NCBI RefSeq assembly: GCF_001729765.1
Contig: NZ_CP017181.1
Span: 1,612,001 to 1,676,000, forward strand
Direction: 5' to 3'
DNA length: 64,000 nt
DNA from: Enterobacter kobei
Lineage (GTDB): Bacteria > Pseudomonadota > Gammaproteobacteria > Enterobacterales > Enterobacteriaceae
Shown piece by piece: positions 56,189 to 64,000 of the stretch. Made by a program: the position numbers and the translations under genes. The notes beneath the pieces are model-generated. The model ran no database searches. It was not told where the DNA came from and saw only the letters and a program-made list of their open reading frames with translations. Numbering within the stretch: the first letter of the stretch is position 1; the number at the start of each line of letters is the position of its first letter.

Positions 56189-57327
56189 TATTTAAAACTC
56201 TGTGCAATAAAGCGAAGCATAGGCACCCAGGCCAGTTCAGTCGGGTGCAGTCGGTCCCAGTTCCAGCCATTCTGATAAGGCATAGCGTACATATCTAAAT
56301 AAGGGATCTGGTTCTCTTTCAGAATGGATTGAATTTGCTTATCGTACGGGCGGAACGTGTCGGTATGGTAAAGCGCCCACGGGTTAACCGGGTCGACGAT
56401 AGCAATGACCTGCACGTGATGTGCCTTCAGCAGCTGGACGGTTTTCCTGAACGCAGCGAATTGGCCGGGCACCACCGGCGTGTCATCCCACTGCTGCGGC
56501 TTACCGTCCTCTTCGTAAATCGTTTTGTCCATCCACAGGGTCGCCGCGCTTTGCTGGCGAACTTTATTTAATTCACGGGCATTCGCCAGCTCTTTATTCC
56601 AGTCCGGAGTCATGTGGGTGGTTGGCTGTTGCGGCCAGGGTTGCGCCGTCTCAGGCCTGATATTGAGCAGCGACAGCCAGTCGTTTTTTATCAGGGTACA
56701 AAAATTAGCGAACTGGAAACCGATCTCATCCCAAATCAGATCGGGGTGCCAGCCGAAGACACGCATTTGCCCAAAGGTTAAATGGCTTATCTCTTTAGCA
56801 TCAATATGTTTTAAATAATTCACGAGGATCGGACGTGCCTGCGGATCCTTCATCAGGGGATCAAAAACAGAGCCCGGAAAATTATCCGCATAGATAGCGG
56901 GTGGCAGACCTTTTGAGTAAAAGCTGTCAGGTGCCAACAATAAAACCACTTTACTGTTTGCGTTAAGGCTATTTTTAAAACGTGAAAACAGTAAAAATTG
57001 TGTTTCATCATCGACAAACGCATCGCCATACGCCACGACGGGTTGGTGTAATTGCTGATTAAAATAATGATAGACCGCGTAATGTTCATCTTCGGAGGTG
57101 GCAACTTCAGAGGCACCAATGAAGAAAATGGCATTCCCCTCCAGGGCATGGGAAATGGTGGCAATTTTTTCCGCTTGTTCTTTCGGTGTGCCCGCCATGG
57201 ATTTGATCAGCGGCTGGAATTTAAGCGGCGGATCAAAGCTGGTCACCAGCGGGTGAATGCTGAGGAATAAAATGGCCAGGGCTGCCATCAGGATATGTAA
57301 GCAAAACGTATTTTTGATTTTCATCAT
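56188..57327 (-). CDS. dltD: DltD-like extracytoplasmic acyl transferase/thioesterase
   Basis: The 379-residue protein has an N-terminal membrane anchor (about 8-28) and a DltD SGNH-type domain outside the membrane. Ser73 in IGASE is the nucleophile, with Asp358 and His361 in WDRLHPTE near the C-terminus. DltD transfers the D-alanine from DltX to the final polymer. Here it is the first gene of the operon, unlike the usual last place in Firmicutes. The acceptor in a Gram-negative envelope is unknown. Confidence 0.88.
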   Translation of the reverse strand: MMKIKNTFCLHILMAALAILFLSIHPLVTSFDPPLKFQPLIKSMAGTPKEQAEKIATISHALEGNAIFFIGASEVATSEDEHYAVYHYFNQQLHQPVVAYGDAFVDDETQFLLFSRFKNSLNANSKVVLLLAPDSFYSKGLPPAIYADNFPGSVFDPLMKDPQARPILVNYLKHIDAKEISHLTFGQMRVFGWHPDLIWDEIGFQFANFCTLIKNDWLSLLNIRPETAQPWPQQPTTHMTPDWNKELANARELNKVRQQSAATLWMDKTIYEEDGKPQQWDDTPVVPGQFAAFRKTVQLLKAHHVQVIAIVDPVNPWALYHTDTFRPYDKQIQSILKENQIPYLDMYAMPYQNGWNWDRLHPTELAWVPMLRFIAQSFK

Positions 57328-57561
57328 TAACCAGTAAGACTACATGGCGGCAATTTTCTAAAATCCGTTAATAACCGGCTTTATAACAATTACACAACAA
57401 ATGGCCGTCTATTTTGGGGCATTCTATACCAGAGCGATTTAGAAGGATGAGCGTTGCCGTGTAACGGTATGTACAAGTGGGAGAGAGCGACGCGGGGATC
57501 GTGGAATGAGCGATTTTTTGCGCAGTTAAACGCCAGGGCGTAGAAATAGAAAAATTCCTGC

Positions 57562-57590
57562 TTTACAAGGCGCTAATAGATGTTTATAGT
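57562..57590 (+). promoter_or_regulatory. promoter of the second tRNA-Ser
   Basis: TTTACA (57562-57567) and TATAGT (57585-57590) are 17 bases apart, identical boxes and spacing to the serT promoter. The 275 bases between dltD and the tRNA also hold the unassigned dlt promoter. Confidence 0.65.
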
Positions 57591-57690
57591 GCGCCTCACT
57601 TTGGAAGCGTGGCCGAGCGGTTGAAGGCACCGGTCTTGAAAACCGGCGACCCGAAAGGGTTCTAGAGTTCGAATCTCTACGCTTCCGCCA
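57581..57690 (+). repeat. 110-base direct repeat, copy 2
   Basis: Same length as 52109-52218 with five substitutions: one between the -10 box and the tRNA start, one just before the tRNA, and three within the tRNA. Confidence 0.9.
57603..57690 (+). tRNA. second tRNA-Ser(UGA) copy
   Basis: The 88-base gene has anticodon TGA and an encoded CCA end, and is intact. It differs from the first copy at three positions: acceptor T to C (turning a T-G pair into C-G) and a C-G to T-A change at the base of the T stem. All changes keep or improve pairing, so the copy should be functional. Confidence 0.96.
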
Positions 57691-57696
57691 AATTCG

Positions 57697-57728
57697 AAAC
57701 CCAGGTCGTTATGCGACCTGGGTTTTTT
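57697..57728 (+). terminator. terminator of the second tRNA-Ser
   Basis: AAACCCAGGTCG, TTATG and CGACCTGGGTTT, then TTT, form a 12-base-pair stem. The sequence is unrelated to the first serT terminator, so the duplicated unit stopped at the tRNA end. Confidence 0.88.
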
Positions 57729-57744
57729 GTTTGTTAAAACCGCC

Positions 57745-58602
57745 TTAACCGGGAATTCTGGTGCCGGAGTTACTCCGTCGATACTGCAGCGGCGTCTGAC
57801 GCATCATCTTTTTAAAGCAGGTAATGAAATAGGTCACCTCGCTAAACCCCACTGCCAGTGCAATGGCGTCAACAGGCTCATCGCTGTACCGTAACAGATC
57901 GCAGCTGCTTTTAATCCGCCGGGTCAGCAAATATTCGTGGATGCTACCGCCGGTCTGCTGGCGGAAAATGCGTGAGGTATAGCTTCGCGAGAGCCCCAGG
58001 TCGTGCGCTAACCGATCGAGCGAAAACTTGCTGCCATAGTGGGCTTCGACCCAGCTCATTATCCGCGAGGCGACGGTCTGCTGGCGCGGCGGGTAGGGCT
58101 GCGGCTGCTCGGGCAGACATGTCATGAGCTGCATCACCAGAAATGCCACCTCGCAGGCCTCGGTCTGCGCGTTGTCCTCCAGGCGCTGAAACTGTTCAAG
58201 TATTCTCTCAATAAACGCCGCGTGCGTGCTGAGATCGTAAATTTGTGCCGGGAGATTGCTGGCGGCCAGCGAGGCGAAGCGGGCCTGATGGCGCGGAAAG
58301 GTGCTGAGCGCACTTTCGACGACCGATTGCGCAATGTGCATGGTGGTGCGGTGGTAGGGGTTCTTATCGCTATGATCAACCTGCACTTTGTGCAAACGGA
58401 AGGGCGGGAAGACAAATAAACGCCCCGGACGGGCGGTGTAGTGCTGATTGTCCACCACCACGATGCCATAACCGCTGGAAATATAGAGCAATTCAACGCA
58501 CTGATGCCAGTGGTAGTAAACCGCGCTGGTGGTGTACATGCGGTTAAATGAAATGGCCTGCCGATCGAGCGTAATGCGTTCCAGCAGTTGCGTTTCACCC
58601 AT
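57745..58602 (-). CDS. AraC-family regulator of the uronide-use locus
   Basis: A 285-residue regulator with an N-terminal cupin sugar-sensing domain (YYHWHQCVELLYISSGYGIV, FVFPPFRLHKVQ) and a C-terminal pair of helix-turn-helix motifs (FSLDRLAHDLGLSRSYTSRIFRQQ and DAIALAVGFSEVTYFITCFKK). It is divergent from the DUF2264 gene with 228 bases between start codons. GGAGG precedes its ATG. It is probably the inducer-dependent activator of the neighbouring operon. Confidence 0.87.
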   Translation of the reverse strand: MGETQLLERITLDRQAISFNRMYTTSAVYYHWHQCVELLYISSGYGIVVVDNQHYTARPGRLFVFPPFRLHKVQVDHSDKNPYHRTTMHIAQSVVESALSTFPRHQARFASLAASNLPAQIYDLSTHAAFIERILEQFQRLEDNAQTEACEVAFLVMQLMTCLPEQPQPYPPRQQTVASRIMSWVEAHYGSKFSLDRLAHDLGLSRSYTSRIFRQQTGGSIHEYLLTRRIKSSCDLLRYSDEPVDAIALAVGFSEVTYFITCFKKMMRQTPLQYRRSNSGTRIPG

Positions 58603-58830
58603 TTGACCTCCAGGACAACAGATTTAAATTTTTAGACCATCATTTGTAATTTATCCCTCTCTCGATCGACAAAATCCAGCAAAAATGAAATGCCGGTTTA
58701 ATTTTGTGAGTCTGCTCACTCAGCACCGGGAATAAAAGCGGTTACTCTTCATTCAGACGTCGCACTCGTGGCTTTAAAAAGCCAAATAACAATAACTTAT
58801 CTCTACCCTCGTGTTATGCGGGAGGACCCT

Positions 58831-60669
58831 GTGCAACCTGAAAATATTCATGTGGATAACCCACTGACGAGCCGTGATGAGGTACTGCGGCTGGTTAACG
58901 ATATGCTGAACGCGGTGACGCCTTATTTTAAAAAAGACGCCAGCCGCATTGATTTAGCGAACTTTACCGCTCACTACGGCCAGCAGGTCGCGAGCATGGA
59001 AACCTTTTCCCGCCTGCTGTGGGGCATCACGCCATTGTTGGCTGGCGGCAGCGAGCCGCAACACTTCTCTTTCTATTTACAGGCGATAAAAAACGGCACC
59101 AATCCGCAGCATGCTGATTACTGGGGCGATGTCGGCCCTTTCGATCAGCGAATCGTCGAAATGGCGGCTTACGGGTTACTGCTGGCGCTGGCGGGCGAAA
59201 CCGTCTTGGCACATTTCACTGAGACGGAGAAAGAGAATCTATGGCGCTGGCTAAAGCAGTGCGAGACCCAGGATATCCCCGATAACAACTGGCACTTCTT
59301 TCCGATTCTGGTGCAGGTTGGCTTCCATTATTGTGGCATGCCGACCCATCCGCAGGCGCTGGAAAATCATTTCGCTGCCATGGAGCACTACTATCTTGGC
59401 GATGGCTGGTACTCCGATGGTCCGGGCCGGCCGCGCGACTATTACATCTCGATGGGCTTCCATTTCTATGGACTGATTTACGCGAAGCTAATGGCCGATG
59501 TTGATCCAACGCGGTGTGCAACCCTGCGCGATCGCGCCGCGCGTTTCTCCTCTGACTTTATCCATTTCTTTGCCGAAGACGGCGCGGCGATCCCGTTTGG
59601 CCGTAGCCTGACCTACCGCTTTGCCGAGGCGGCGTTCTGGAGTGCGGCGGCTTTCGCCGGGCTGGAGGTCTTTTCGCCTGGCGTGATTAAGGGCATCGTG
59701 CTGCGCCATCTGCGCTGGTGGCTGAAGCAGCCGATATTCGACCGCGACGGCATACTGAGCGTCGGCTACAGCTACCCGAATCTGGCGATGGCGGAAGACT
59801 ACAACGCGCCGGGTTCACCGTACTGGGGCCTGAAGACCCTGCTGGTACTGGCATTAGATGAGGGCGACGCCTTCTGGCAGGCGGCCGAGCTGCCGCTGCC
59901 GCCATTGCCCGCGCAGCACACGATAGCCCACGCGGATCAGGTGGTGGTGCATCAGGCCGATCACCTGTGGATGCTGACGTCCGGCCAGCTGGAGCTGAAC
60001 AACTTCGTGAATACCGAAGCGAAATACTGCAAATTTGCCTATTCCACCCGCTTTGGCTTCACCCTCGAACGCGGGCGCTACGGCCTGAACCATGCCGCAC
60101 CCGATTCGATGCTGCTGCTGGCCGAAAAAGATAACTACTGGCGTGGTCGCCGTGAATGCCAGCACGTGGTCACCGCTGACGGCACCATTTACAGCCGCTG
60201 GCTGCCGTGGCGCGACGTGGTGATTGAGAGCTGGCTGCTGGCGCTGGGCGACTGGCAACTGCGCGTCCATCGTATCAATACTCAACGCGCGCTGGATTGC
60301 GCGGAAGGGGGCTTTAGCCTCGCGAACCGCCCACAGCCGCAGGCGCAGGAGATGGAAAGCGCCTGCTGGTTACGCAATGCCCAGGATGCCTCAGCCATTT
60401 TCTGTTTACATCCGCACGCCCGCCGCGGCGAAACGGTGGTGACGCCGCCAAACAGTAATCTGTTGTTTGCCGAGCGCGCGGCAGTGCCGCTGCTGCGCGG
60501 TGAACTCGACCCCGGCACGCATTTGCTGACAAGCGCGGTGTGGGCGGGAAATGCCGCAGGCTTCGATCCGCAACACTGCCCGCAGGCCTTCATTAGCGAT
60601 GACGCGGTACGCTTCGTGATGGCACGACAAGAAACGACGCTCGTTCTGGCCCCGGAGACATCGCTATGA
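58831..60669 (+). CDS. DUF2264 domain protein (putative glycoside-active enzyme)
   Basis: The GTG at 58831 is chosen because GGAGG lies five bases upstream; it gives 612 residues. Earlier ATG or GTG codons lack such a site. The protein is DUF2264: an N-terminal alpha/alpha-toroid-like part (to about 370; WGITPLLAGG, DNNWHFFPILVQ, DGWYSDGPGRPRDYY) and a C-terminal beta part. There is no signal peptide, so it acts in the cytoplasm on imported sugar. From memory, DUF2264 members have been linked to glucuronidase activity (GH154), which would fit the adjacent GH88. It overlaps the transporter start in an ATGA. Confidence 0.8.
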   Translation: MQPENIHVDNPLTSRDEVLRLVNDMLNAVTPYFKKDASRIDLANFTAHYGQQVASMETFSRLLWGITPLLAGGSEPQHFSFYLQAIKNGTNPQHADYWGDVGPFDQRIVEMAAYGLLLALAGETVLAHFTETEKENLWRWLKQCETQDIPDNNWHFFPILVQVGFHYCGMPTHPQALENHFAAMEHYYLGDGWYSDGPGRPRDYYISMGFHFYGLIYAKLMADVDPTRCATLRDRAARFSSDFIHFFAEDGAAIPFGRSLTYRFAEAAFWSAAAFAGLEVFSPGVIKGIVLRHLRWWLKQPIFDRDGILSVGYSYPNLAMAEDYNAPGSPYWGLKTLLVLALDEGDAFWQAAELPLPPLPAQHTIAHADQVVVHQADHLWMLTSGQLELNNFVNTEAKYCKFAYSTRFGFTLERGRYGLNHAAPDSMLLLAEKDNYWRGRRECQHVVTADGTIYSRWLPWRDVVIESWLLALGDWQLRVHRINTQRALDCAEGGFSLANRPQPQAQEMESACWLRNAQDASAIFCLHPHARRGETVVTPPNSNLLFAERAAVPLLRGELDPGTHLLTSAVWAGNAAGFDPQHCPQAFISDDAVRFVMARQETTLVLAPETSL

Positions 60670-61946
60670 GCACATCATCGTCCGTACGCGCCGCACAGTA
60701 CAAAATGAGTACCTTTATTTTTCTCTACTTCTTCACCTGGTCATCCAGCTTTGGCCTGTACGCCTTGTGGCTGAGCCAGAAAGTGGGCCTCGATAGCATC
60801 ACTATCGGCAGCGTGTTCGCCATCAATGGCGTCTTCGCGGTTGTCCTGAAGCCGGTGTATGGCTACATCATGGACAAAATCGGCATGAGCAAGTGGCTGC
60901 TCTATTTTGTCTGCGCCATTTCTGCGCTGATGGCACCGTTTTTTGCGCTGGTATACCAGCCGCTGCTGGAAAGCCATGCGATGGCCGGGATTATCATCGG
61001 CGCGCTGTATCTGAGCCTGGGCTGGTACGCTGGCGTGGCGGCGTCTGAATCTTACGCTGACCGCTTTAGCCGCCTGTACGGGCTGGAGTTTGGCCGCATC
61101 AGAATGTGGGGTTCGCTGGGCTGGGCGATGGCGGCTTCGGTCTCCGGGCTGTTGTTTAACGTCACGCCGCTGGCCAACTTTCTGCTCAGCAGCGGTACCT
61201 CGGTACTGATGCTGCTGGTGCTGATTAGCCTCAAAATCGGCGATGAGCAGCTGCGTAATAACAGCGTTATTTCCGCCAATAAGATTGTCTTCGCCGATGT
61301 GCTGATGCTCCTGAAAAACCGCAAATTCTGGATGTTCAGCCTCTACGTCGCCGGGGTGGCGTGGATGATGTTTATCGCCGAACAGCAATTCCCGCGCTAC
61401 TTCGTATCATTCTTCGCCACCAAAGAGCAGGGAAATGCCTGGTACGGCTACCTGAGCACCGTCCAGTCGGGTATGGAATTCCTGATGATGATGTGTATCC
61501 CGTGGCTGGTGAATCACTACGGCGCCAAGCGCGGCCTGGTGTTCTGCGGCTGCGTGGTCGGGGCTCGGCTGATCGCCTCCGGACTCACCAGTGACCCGAT
61601 AGTGATCTCTATCATCAAACCGTTTTATGGCGTCGAGATCGCGCTGCTGCTGATCTCGGTCTTTAAATACATCGCCGAACACTTCCATCGTCGGATTAAC
61701 GCCACGATGTACCTGCTGGGCTACCAGGCGATGATTTACGTGGGGTCGATTGTGGTCGCCCCACCTGCTGGCTATCTGTACGACAAGATAGGCTTTGAGC
61801 ATACCTATCTGCTGATGGGCTGCTGCGCCCTGATATTTACGCTGATTTCCGCCTTTACGCTGTCGCGCTGCCAGTCTAAGTGCGATGTCTCACGCCCCTT
61901 TGCTCCGGCATTAGATTCCGCCCCGGTTGAACCGGCCAAACATTAA
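60666..61946 (+). CDS. LacY-family oligosaccharide:H+ symporter
   Basis: A 426-residue major-facilitator protein with 12 hydrophobic helices. The family pattern includes GSVFAINGVFAVVLKPVYGYIMDKIG in the helix 2-3 loop, GRIRMWGSLGWA and a conserved charged residue set in helices 8-10 (KPFYGVEIALLLISVFKY). It should import an oligosaccharide or glycoside for the DUF2264 and GH88 enzymes. Starts inside the DUF2264 stop; GH88 follows after 13 bases. Confidence 0.87.
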   Translation: MSTSSSVRAAQYKMSTFIFLYFFTWSSSFGLYALWLSQKVGLDSITIGSVFAINGVFAVVLKPVYGYIMDKIGMSKWLLYFVCAISALMAPFFALVYQPLLESHAMAGIIIGALYLSLGWYAGVAASESYADRFSRLYGLEFGRIRMWGSLGWAMAASVSGLLFNVTPLANFLLSSGTSVLMLLVLISLKIGDEQLRNNSVISANKIVFADVLMLLKNRKFWMFSLYVAGVAWMMFIAEQQFPRYFVSFFATKEQGNAWYGYLSTVQSGMEFLMMMCIPWLVNHYGAKRGLVFCGCVVGARLIASGLTSDPIVISIIKPFYGVEIALLLISVFKYIAEHFHRRINATMYLLGYQAMIYVGSIVVAPPAGYLYDKIGFEHTYLLMGCCALIFTLISAFTLSRCQSKCDVSRPFAPALDSAPVEPAKH

Positions 61947-61959
61947 TTCAGGAGTTGTT

Positions 61960-63150
61960 ATGACCAAATCTGTTATCACCGAAGCGCTGCGGCCGATCGA
62001 ACTGCATCAGGTCGATCGCCTGGCCCTGAGCCAGAAGCTGGAAGCGGCGTTAACCCGCGTAACGCGCAAGCTCGACAAAAATATTGTTGCCTTCGGCGAT
62101 AAATTCCCCGGCGAAGCCTGTGAGAAGGGCGTCTGGCCGCGCACCGATAACGTGGAATGGACCACCAGTTTTTGGCCAGGCCAGCTGTGGCTGGCGTGGG
62201 AGATGACGGGCAAAGCGCATTATCGTGACGCCGCCGAGCGCTATTTATCGTCGTTCGCCCGGCGTATTGAGCAGCGTATCGACACGGCAACGCACGATCT
62301 TGGTTTTCTCTATTCGCTCTCCTGCATCAGCGCCTGGCGCCTCACCGGCAACGAAGCCGCTCGCCGGTCGGCGCTGCTGGCAGCCGAGCGCCTGATGGAG
62401 CGTTTTAACCCAACGGCCAGGATTATCCAGGCATGGGGTGATTTAAACGACCCGGAGCAGCAGGGGCGAATGATCATCGACTGCAACATGAACCTGCCGC
62501 TGCTGTACTGGGCCAGCGAACAGACCGGGGATCCGCGCTATGCGCAAGCGGCGACGGCTCACGCCGGACAGGCTGCGAACTTTATCGTGCGGGAAGATGC
62601 CTCGACGTATCACACATACTATATGGATGTGCAGACGGGTGAGCCGCGCTTTGGTAATACCCATCAGGGCTACAGCGACACCTCGTGCTGGTCGCGCGGG
62701 CAGGCATGGGGCATTTACGGCTTCCTGCTCAGCTATCAGCACACCGGCGATAAGCAGATGGTTGAGCTGTCACGCAGTCTGGCACATTACTTCCTCAACC
62801 GTTTGCCGGAAGATGATGTGTGCCACTGGGATCTGGCGCTGCTCGGCACCGACGCCGTGCGCGACAGTTCAGCGGCGGCGATTGCCGCTTGCGGTCTGCT
62901 GGAGCTGGTCAAGGCGCTGCCGACGCTCGACGCAAACCGTGCGTATTACGAAGAGATGGCGCTGCGTATTGCGCTGTCGCTGACCGATAACTACCTTGCC
63001 CACGACGACGATCCGACCGAAGGGCTGCTGTAACACTCGGTTTATCATATGGGCAGCGGCAAGGGGGTCGATCAGTGCTGTAGCTGGGGAGACTATTTCT
63101 ATCTCGAGCTGCTGGCGCGGCTGCGACAGATTTGGCACCCGTACTGGTAA
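61960..63150 (+). pseudogene. GH88 unsaturated glucuronyl hydrolase interrupted by an in-frame TAA
   Basis: From the ATG at 61960 (AGGAG upstream) the frame reads 357 codons to TAA at 63031-63033. It continues without a frameshift for 38 more codons to TAA at 63148. The continuation (HSVYHMGSGKGVDQCCSWGD, then YFYLELLARL) is typical of the GH88 C-terminus. Asp113, Asp174 and His218 have exactly the spacing of Asp88, Asp149 and His193 in Bacillus GL1 hydrolase. GH88 cleaves the unsaturated uronate left by polysaccharide lyases. A single base change (for example CAA or TTA to TAA) explains the stop. The enzyme may be inactive or shortened. Confidence 0.8.
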
Positions 63151-63172
63151 CCCTGAAGCCATGGAGAGCAAA

Positions 63173-63772
63173 ATGAAAAGCGTAGCCGTGCTATTGGCCC
63201 CCGGTTTTGAAGAGGGGGAAGCGATCGTCACCATTGATATCCTGCGTCGCCTGAATATTACGGTGCAGACGATTGCCTGCGGCGAGAGCCGCGAAGTGGT
63301 GAGCTATCACGCCATCTCAATGGTGGCGGACAGCACCCTCAAAGCCAGTTTCGATTGCACCTTTGACGCCGTGGTGTTACCGGGCGGCCCGGAGGGCAGC
63401 GTTAACCTGGCGAAAAGCGCGGAGGTCATCGCCTTCGTCCGCCGCCACGATGAAATGGGCAAATATATCTGCCCGATTTGTTCCGCCGCCGCCCGTGTGC
63501 TGGGCGGTAACGGGCTGCTGAAGGGGCGCCGCTACGTCTGTTCCGGCGATCTGTGGAAAACAGTCAGCGAGGGCAGGTACGTCGATGCCGAGGTGGTGGA
63601 AGACGGCAATCTGCTGAGCGGTCGCGGCCTGGGTAACGTATTTGATTTCGCCTTTACCCTGGCGGCGCGATTACAGGGCGATGATGCCCTGGCGCGCGAG
63701 CAGGCCAGCCATATTGAGTACGCGTGGCAGGATAGCGATCCCGTTTACGGGCTGGCAAAAAGCGATGTGTGA
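63173..63772 (+). CDS. DJ-1/PfpI family protein
   Basis: The ATG at 63173, with GGAG six bases upstream, gives 199 residues. Conserved DJ-1 features are GFEEGEA (Glu near residue 16), VVLPGGPEGSVNL and the nucleophile-elbow region CPICSAAARVL. Relatives are deglycases/chaperones such as YajL, or isonitrile hydratase-like enzymes. It follows GH88 by 22 bases and is probably the last gene of the locus; its role there is unclear. Confidence 0.85.
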   Translation: MKSVAVLLAPGFEEGEAIVTIDILRRLNITVQTIACGESREVVSYHAISMVADSTLKASFDCTFDAVVLPGGPEGSVNLAKSAEVIAFVRRHDEMGKYICPICSAAARVLGGNGLLKGRRYVCSGDLWKTVSEGRYVDAEVVEDGNLLSGRGLGNVFDFAFTLAARLQGDDALAREQASHIEYAWQDSDPVYGLAKSDV

Positions 63773-63844
63773 GTTTCGCCCGGCGGCGCTACGCTTGCAC
63801 GGACCTACAATGAATAGTGCAATATATTGATATTGTTACGGATT

Positions 63845-63874
63845 GTAGGCCGGGTAAGCACAGCGCCACCCGGC
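63845..63874. repeat. REP element
   Basis: GTAGGCCGGGTAAGCACAGC followed by GCCACCCGGC is a REP palindrome of the same type as at 36348, with a different loop. It marks the 3' end of the sugar locus, between convergent genes. Confidence 0.88.
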
Positions 63875-63904
63875 AAGAAGGGCCGCTAAAATGTTGATGT
63901 CGTT

Positions 63905-64000
63905 TTACAGCCCAATCACCAGCTCCCCCGAATGGCTCCGCGAGCAGCAGAGCGCCACCTGCTGGTTTGTTGCGCCTTTTTCCGCCTCCGACTGCACGCT
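63905..64000 (-). CDS. C-terminal end of a probable 2Fe-2S oxidoreductase (partial)
   Basis: The minus-strand frame from the right edge to TAA at 63905 gives 31 residues ending VALCCSRSHSGELVIGL. A CCSR motif 13 residues before the end, followed by LVI-L, is typical of the ferredoxin domain at the C-terminus of phthalate-dioxygenase-reductase-like or VanB-like proteins. Only the last part is in the window, so the call is tentative. Confidence 0.5.
   Translation of the reverse strand, partial: SVQSEAEKGATNQQVALCCSRSHSGELVIGL

Larger units (their letters stand above)
52219..57602. mobile_element. 5.4-kb segment between two tRNA-Ser(UGA) genes carrying hydrolase and dlt operon
   Basis: The segment is framed by 110-base near-identical direct repeats that contain complete tRNA genes and promoters. 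It holds an alpha/beta hydrolase and five dlt genes, all on the minus strand. No integrase, transposase or inverted ends are visible. It may be a former tRNA-targeted island, or the product of a tRNA duplication. Recombination between the repeats would remove the segment and leave one serT. Confidence 0.55.

Noticed and set aside
57328..57430. Possible PhoP box upstream of dltD (GGTTAT and GGATTT on the minus strand)
   Set aside because: The two hexamers are imperfect and at the wrong spacing for GGTTTA-N5-GGTTTA. PhoP control is attractive biologically but is not supported by the sequence.

Overview
The window is a chromosomal segment of an enterobacterium of the Enterobacter cloacae complex type. 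The backbone order pepN-ssuBCDAE-pyrD-zapC-ycbX-rlmL-uup-pqiABC-rmf-fabA-lonH-matP-ompA-sulA-sxy-yccS-yccF-helD-mgsA-yccT-yccU-hspQ-rlmI-acyP-tusE-yccA-serT is the E. coli/Salmonella order. The accessory genes and the protein divergence point to Enterobacter rather than Escherichia. Identifications come from reading the translated sequence and from remembered family sequences; no database search was run.

Layout. Positions 1 to about 7400 are the right end of a lambda-type prophage: a truncated small gene, tail assembly protein I, tail tip protein J, a tail-associated protein, a side tail fibre with a self-cleaving S74 chaperone, and a LexA-controlled DinI-like gene. It abuts pepN, which is the Gifsy-2 position in Salmonella. 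Positions 7600-30700 are core genome: peptide and sulfonate use, pyrimidine synthesis, cell division, rRNA modification, lipid transport, fatty acid synthesis, Ter macrodomain organisation and outer membrane. Positions 30700-41900 continue the core (SOS inhibitor sulA, competence regulator sxy, helicase IV, methylglyoxal synthase, rlmI, tusE), with a two-gene insertion (PEBP-like protein and AraC regulator) between rlmI and acyP.

Positions 42000-49400 are a CFA/I-class (alpha) chaperone-usher fimbrial operon. It has its own LuxR-type regulator as last gene and a divergent ToxR/CadC-like membrane regulator plus a small membrane partner. Positions 49400-52200 hold yccA, an OppA-like binding protein and serT. 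Positions 52200-57700 are a segment bounded by two near-identical tRNA-Ser(UGA) genes. It carries an alpha/beta hydrolase and a complete D-alanylation operon in the order dltD-dltX-dltB-dltA-dltC. The dltX-like gene encodes a 39-residue membrane peptide ending in FxYxxF. The DltB-like protein appears to lack both histidines usually conserved in MBOAT enzymes.

Positions 57700-63800 are a carbohydrate-use locus: AraC regulator, DUF2264 protein, LacY-family symporter, GH88 unsaturated glucuronyl hydrolase (interrupted by an in-frame stop) and a DJ-1/PfpI protein. The window ends inside a gene whose C-terminus resembles a 2Fe-2S oxidoreductase.

The most interesting part is the dlt segment: a Gram-positive-style envelope D-alanylation system in a Gram-negative bacterium, set between duplicated tRNA genes, with an easily missed DltX peptide and an unusual acyltransferase.
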